Positions 13,092 to 14,435 of a stretch of DNA of 14,435 nucleotides are shown piece by piece. The notes below the pieces were generated by a model. That model had not been told where the DNA came from, did no database searches, and saw only the letters and a program-made list of their open reading frames with translations. How positions within the stretch are numbered: the first letter of the stretch is position 1; the number at the start of each line of letters is the position of its first letter. The DNA lies in NCBI GenBank assembly GCA_007122945.1, contig SKSP01000114.1, forward strand, positions 1-14,435, in the 5' to 3' direction. A program made the position numbers and the translations under genes. Source of the stretch: Ilumatobacteraceae bacterium (lineage in GTDB: Bacteria; Actinomycetota; Acidimicrobiia; Acidimicrobiales; Ilumatobacteraceae).

Positions 13092-14392
13092 GCCGGCCCG
13101 ATCCGGTCGATGCCGCGCATGTAGGGGCGCAGCGCGTCGGGGACCTCGACCGAGCCGTCGGGCTGGCGTCGGTTCTCGACGATCGCCGCCCAGACACGCG
13201 GCACCGCCAGCGCCGAACCGTTCAGGGTGTGGGCGATCTCGGAGCCCTTCGTCGGTGTCCCGTCGGCGTCCCGTCGCCGGAAGCGGACGTCGGCCCGACG
13301 GGCCTGGTAGTCGCTGAACCAGCTGACCGAGGAGACCTCGAGCCACTGGTCGCACCCGGGTGCGTACACCTCGACGTCGAAGCTGCGGTGGTGGCTCTGG
13401 CCGAGGTCGCCCGTGCAGATCTCGATGATCCGGTAGGGCAGTTCGAGGTCGGCGATGGTTCCCTCCGCTCGGGCGAGCAGCTCCTCGAGCAGGTCGGGCG
13501 CCTGCTCGGGCGTCGCGACCGCGAGGATCTCGACCTTGTCGAACTCGTGGGTTCGGAGCATGCCGCGCGTGTCGCGTCCGGCCGAACCGGCCTCGCGCCG
13601 GTAGCACGGCGTGCTGGCCATCAGTCGGATCGGGAGATCCGCCTGGTCGACGATCTCACCCGCGTACAGCGAGGTCAGCGGCACCTCGGCGGTGGGGATG
13701 CACCACAGGTCGTCACGTTCGACGGCGTAGGCGTCGTCGGCGAACTTCGGGAGCTGGCCGGTGGCCGTCAGCGTGGACGACAGCACGAGCGTCGGCGGTC
13801 GGACCTCCTCGAACGCGTCGGCGTTGCGATCGAGCGCCAGCTGGCAGAGCGCCCGGGCGAGGGTGGCGCCGGCACCGCGCTGCATCGTGAACATCGCACC
13901 CGAGATCTTGGTGGCGCGCTCGACGTCGAGGATGCCGAGCTCGGCACCGGTGTCCCAGTGGGGGACCCGCTGGTGCTCGGCGAACGTCTCGGGCAGGAAC
14001 GGCCCGCGCACGACGGGGTTGTCCGCGTCGGACGTGCCGTCGGGGGCCTCGGGGTGCGGGAGGTTCGGGATCACGAGCAACAGCTCGCGCAGCTGCGACG
14101 AGACCTCCTCGTGCTCGGCCGCGAGGCGCTTCTCCTCGGCGCCGAGCGTCCGGCTCTCCTCCTGCAGCCCCTCGGCGGCGGGGACGTCGCCCTCGCGGCG
14201 CAGCCGGCCGACCTCCTTGGACAGCTCGTTGACCCGGGCCCGGGCTCCGTCGCGCTCGCCGGTGATGGCACGGAGCCGCCCGTCGAGACGGCGGGCCTCG
14301 GCGAGCTGGGCGTCGACGTCGTCGTCGTGTCGACGGGCGAGCGCTGCGACGACGGCGTCGGGATCGGTGCGGAGGGAGCGGACGTCGATCAC
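13088..14392 (-). CDS. serS: Serine-tRNA ligase
   Basis: The 434-residue product has the long N-terminal coiled coil (about 25-108) that grips the tRNA(Ser) variable arm. The class II catalytic core follows: dimer region KISGAMFTMQRGAGATLARA, the serine-site TAEVPLT (234-240), motif 2 TPCYRREAGSAGRDTRGMLR (261-280) then THEFDKVEI, and motif 3 near the C-terminus (NGSALAVPRVWAAIVEN). It charges tRNA(Ser) with serine, and also serves as the first step for selenocysteine where that is used. The GTG at 14392 gives MIDVRSLRTDPDAV, the typical start of SerRS. A TAGCCT hexamer lies 9 nt upstream. It is first in an operon with pdxH. Full length, all motifs present. Confidence 0.97.
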
Positions 14393-14401
14393 GAGCAGCC
14401 G

Positions 14402-14407
14402 AGGCTA
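14402..14407 (-). promoter_or_regulatory. -10 hexamer of serS
   Basis: On the minus strand TAGCCT fits TANNNT and ends 9 nt before the GTG at 14392, leaving at most 2-3 nt of leader. The -35 region is near the window edge and I see no good match. Confidence 0.42.
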
Positions 14408-14435
14408 TCGGAGCCGGCCGGGACGGTCGTGTTCG

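Overview
This window comes from a very GC-rich (roughly 70%) actinobacterial chromosome. Three things point there: third codon positions are mostly G or C, several genes have a TANNNT-type -10 hexamer 6-9 nt from the start codon (leaderless transcription), and the gene content is actinobacterial (SigC-like ECF sigma factor, SEC-C-tagged methionine aminopeptidase, WXG100-like protein). Acidimicrobiia (Ilumatobacter-like) is my best guess, but it is inference. Coding is dense: no gene-free stretch exceeds 300 bases. The longest gaps are 12264-12419 (156 bp) and 801-936 (136 bp). No tRNA, rRNA, CRISPR array, insertion sequence or phage gene is visible.

Layout. 1-800 (-): M20 amidohydrolase, cut by the window edge. 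937-2600 (+): a WXG100-like small protein, then an overlapping trio of thiamine-binding (MTH1187/YkoF-type) protein, HTH_22 (YheO/DauR-type) regulator and HAD phosphatase. 2657-3574 (-): type I pantothenate kinase, divergent from a DNA adenine methyltransferase-like gene (3599-5179, +) with only 24 bp between start codons. That methyltransferase carries a hairpin plus a (Gly-His-Gly)n tandem repeat cassette between its two domains. 5133-5810 (-): membrane anti-sigma factor with a zinc-finger motif, divergent from a SigC-like ECF sigma factor (5865-6419, +). 6461-8986 (+): a tightly coupled run of c-type cytochrome, SCO/SenC copper chaperone, cupredoxin and a polytopic membrane protein with a His-rich WHDHRAHRM motif. 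8940-10457 (-): methionine aminopeptidase followed by a TlpA-like thioredoxin lipoprotein. 10513-12263 (-): OmpR-type response regulator and histidine kinase. 12420-14392 (-): serine-tRNA ligase and pyridoxamine 5'-phosphate oxidase.

How they work together. The clearest functional unit is 5133-9464: a sigma/anti-sigma pair beside envelope proteins for copper and heme delivery to respiratory oxidases (cytochrome c, SCO, cupredoxin, unknown membrane protein), with a thiol-redox lipoprotein facing it convergently. I infer a SigC-controlled respiratory copper module. The two-component system has an 11-bp-period direct repeat upstream of the regulator gene, the usual layout of an OmpR-family autoregulatory site. 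serS-pdxH and map-tlpA look like housekeeping operons.

The most unusual DNA feature is 4289-4426 inside the methyltransferase gene: a 12-bp perfect inverted repeat followed at once by nine 9-bp tandem repeats, in frame, at a domain boundary.
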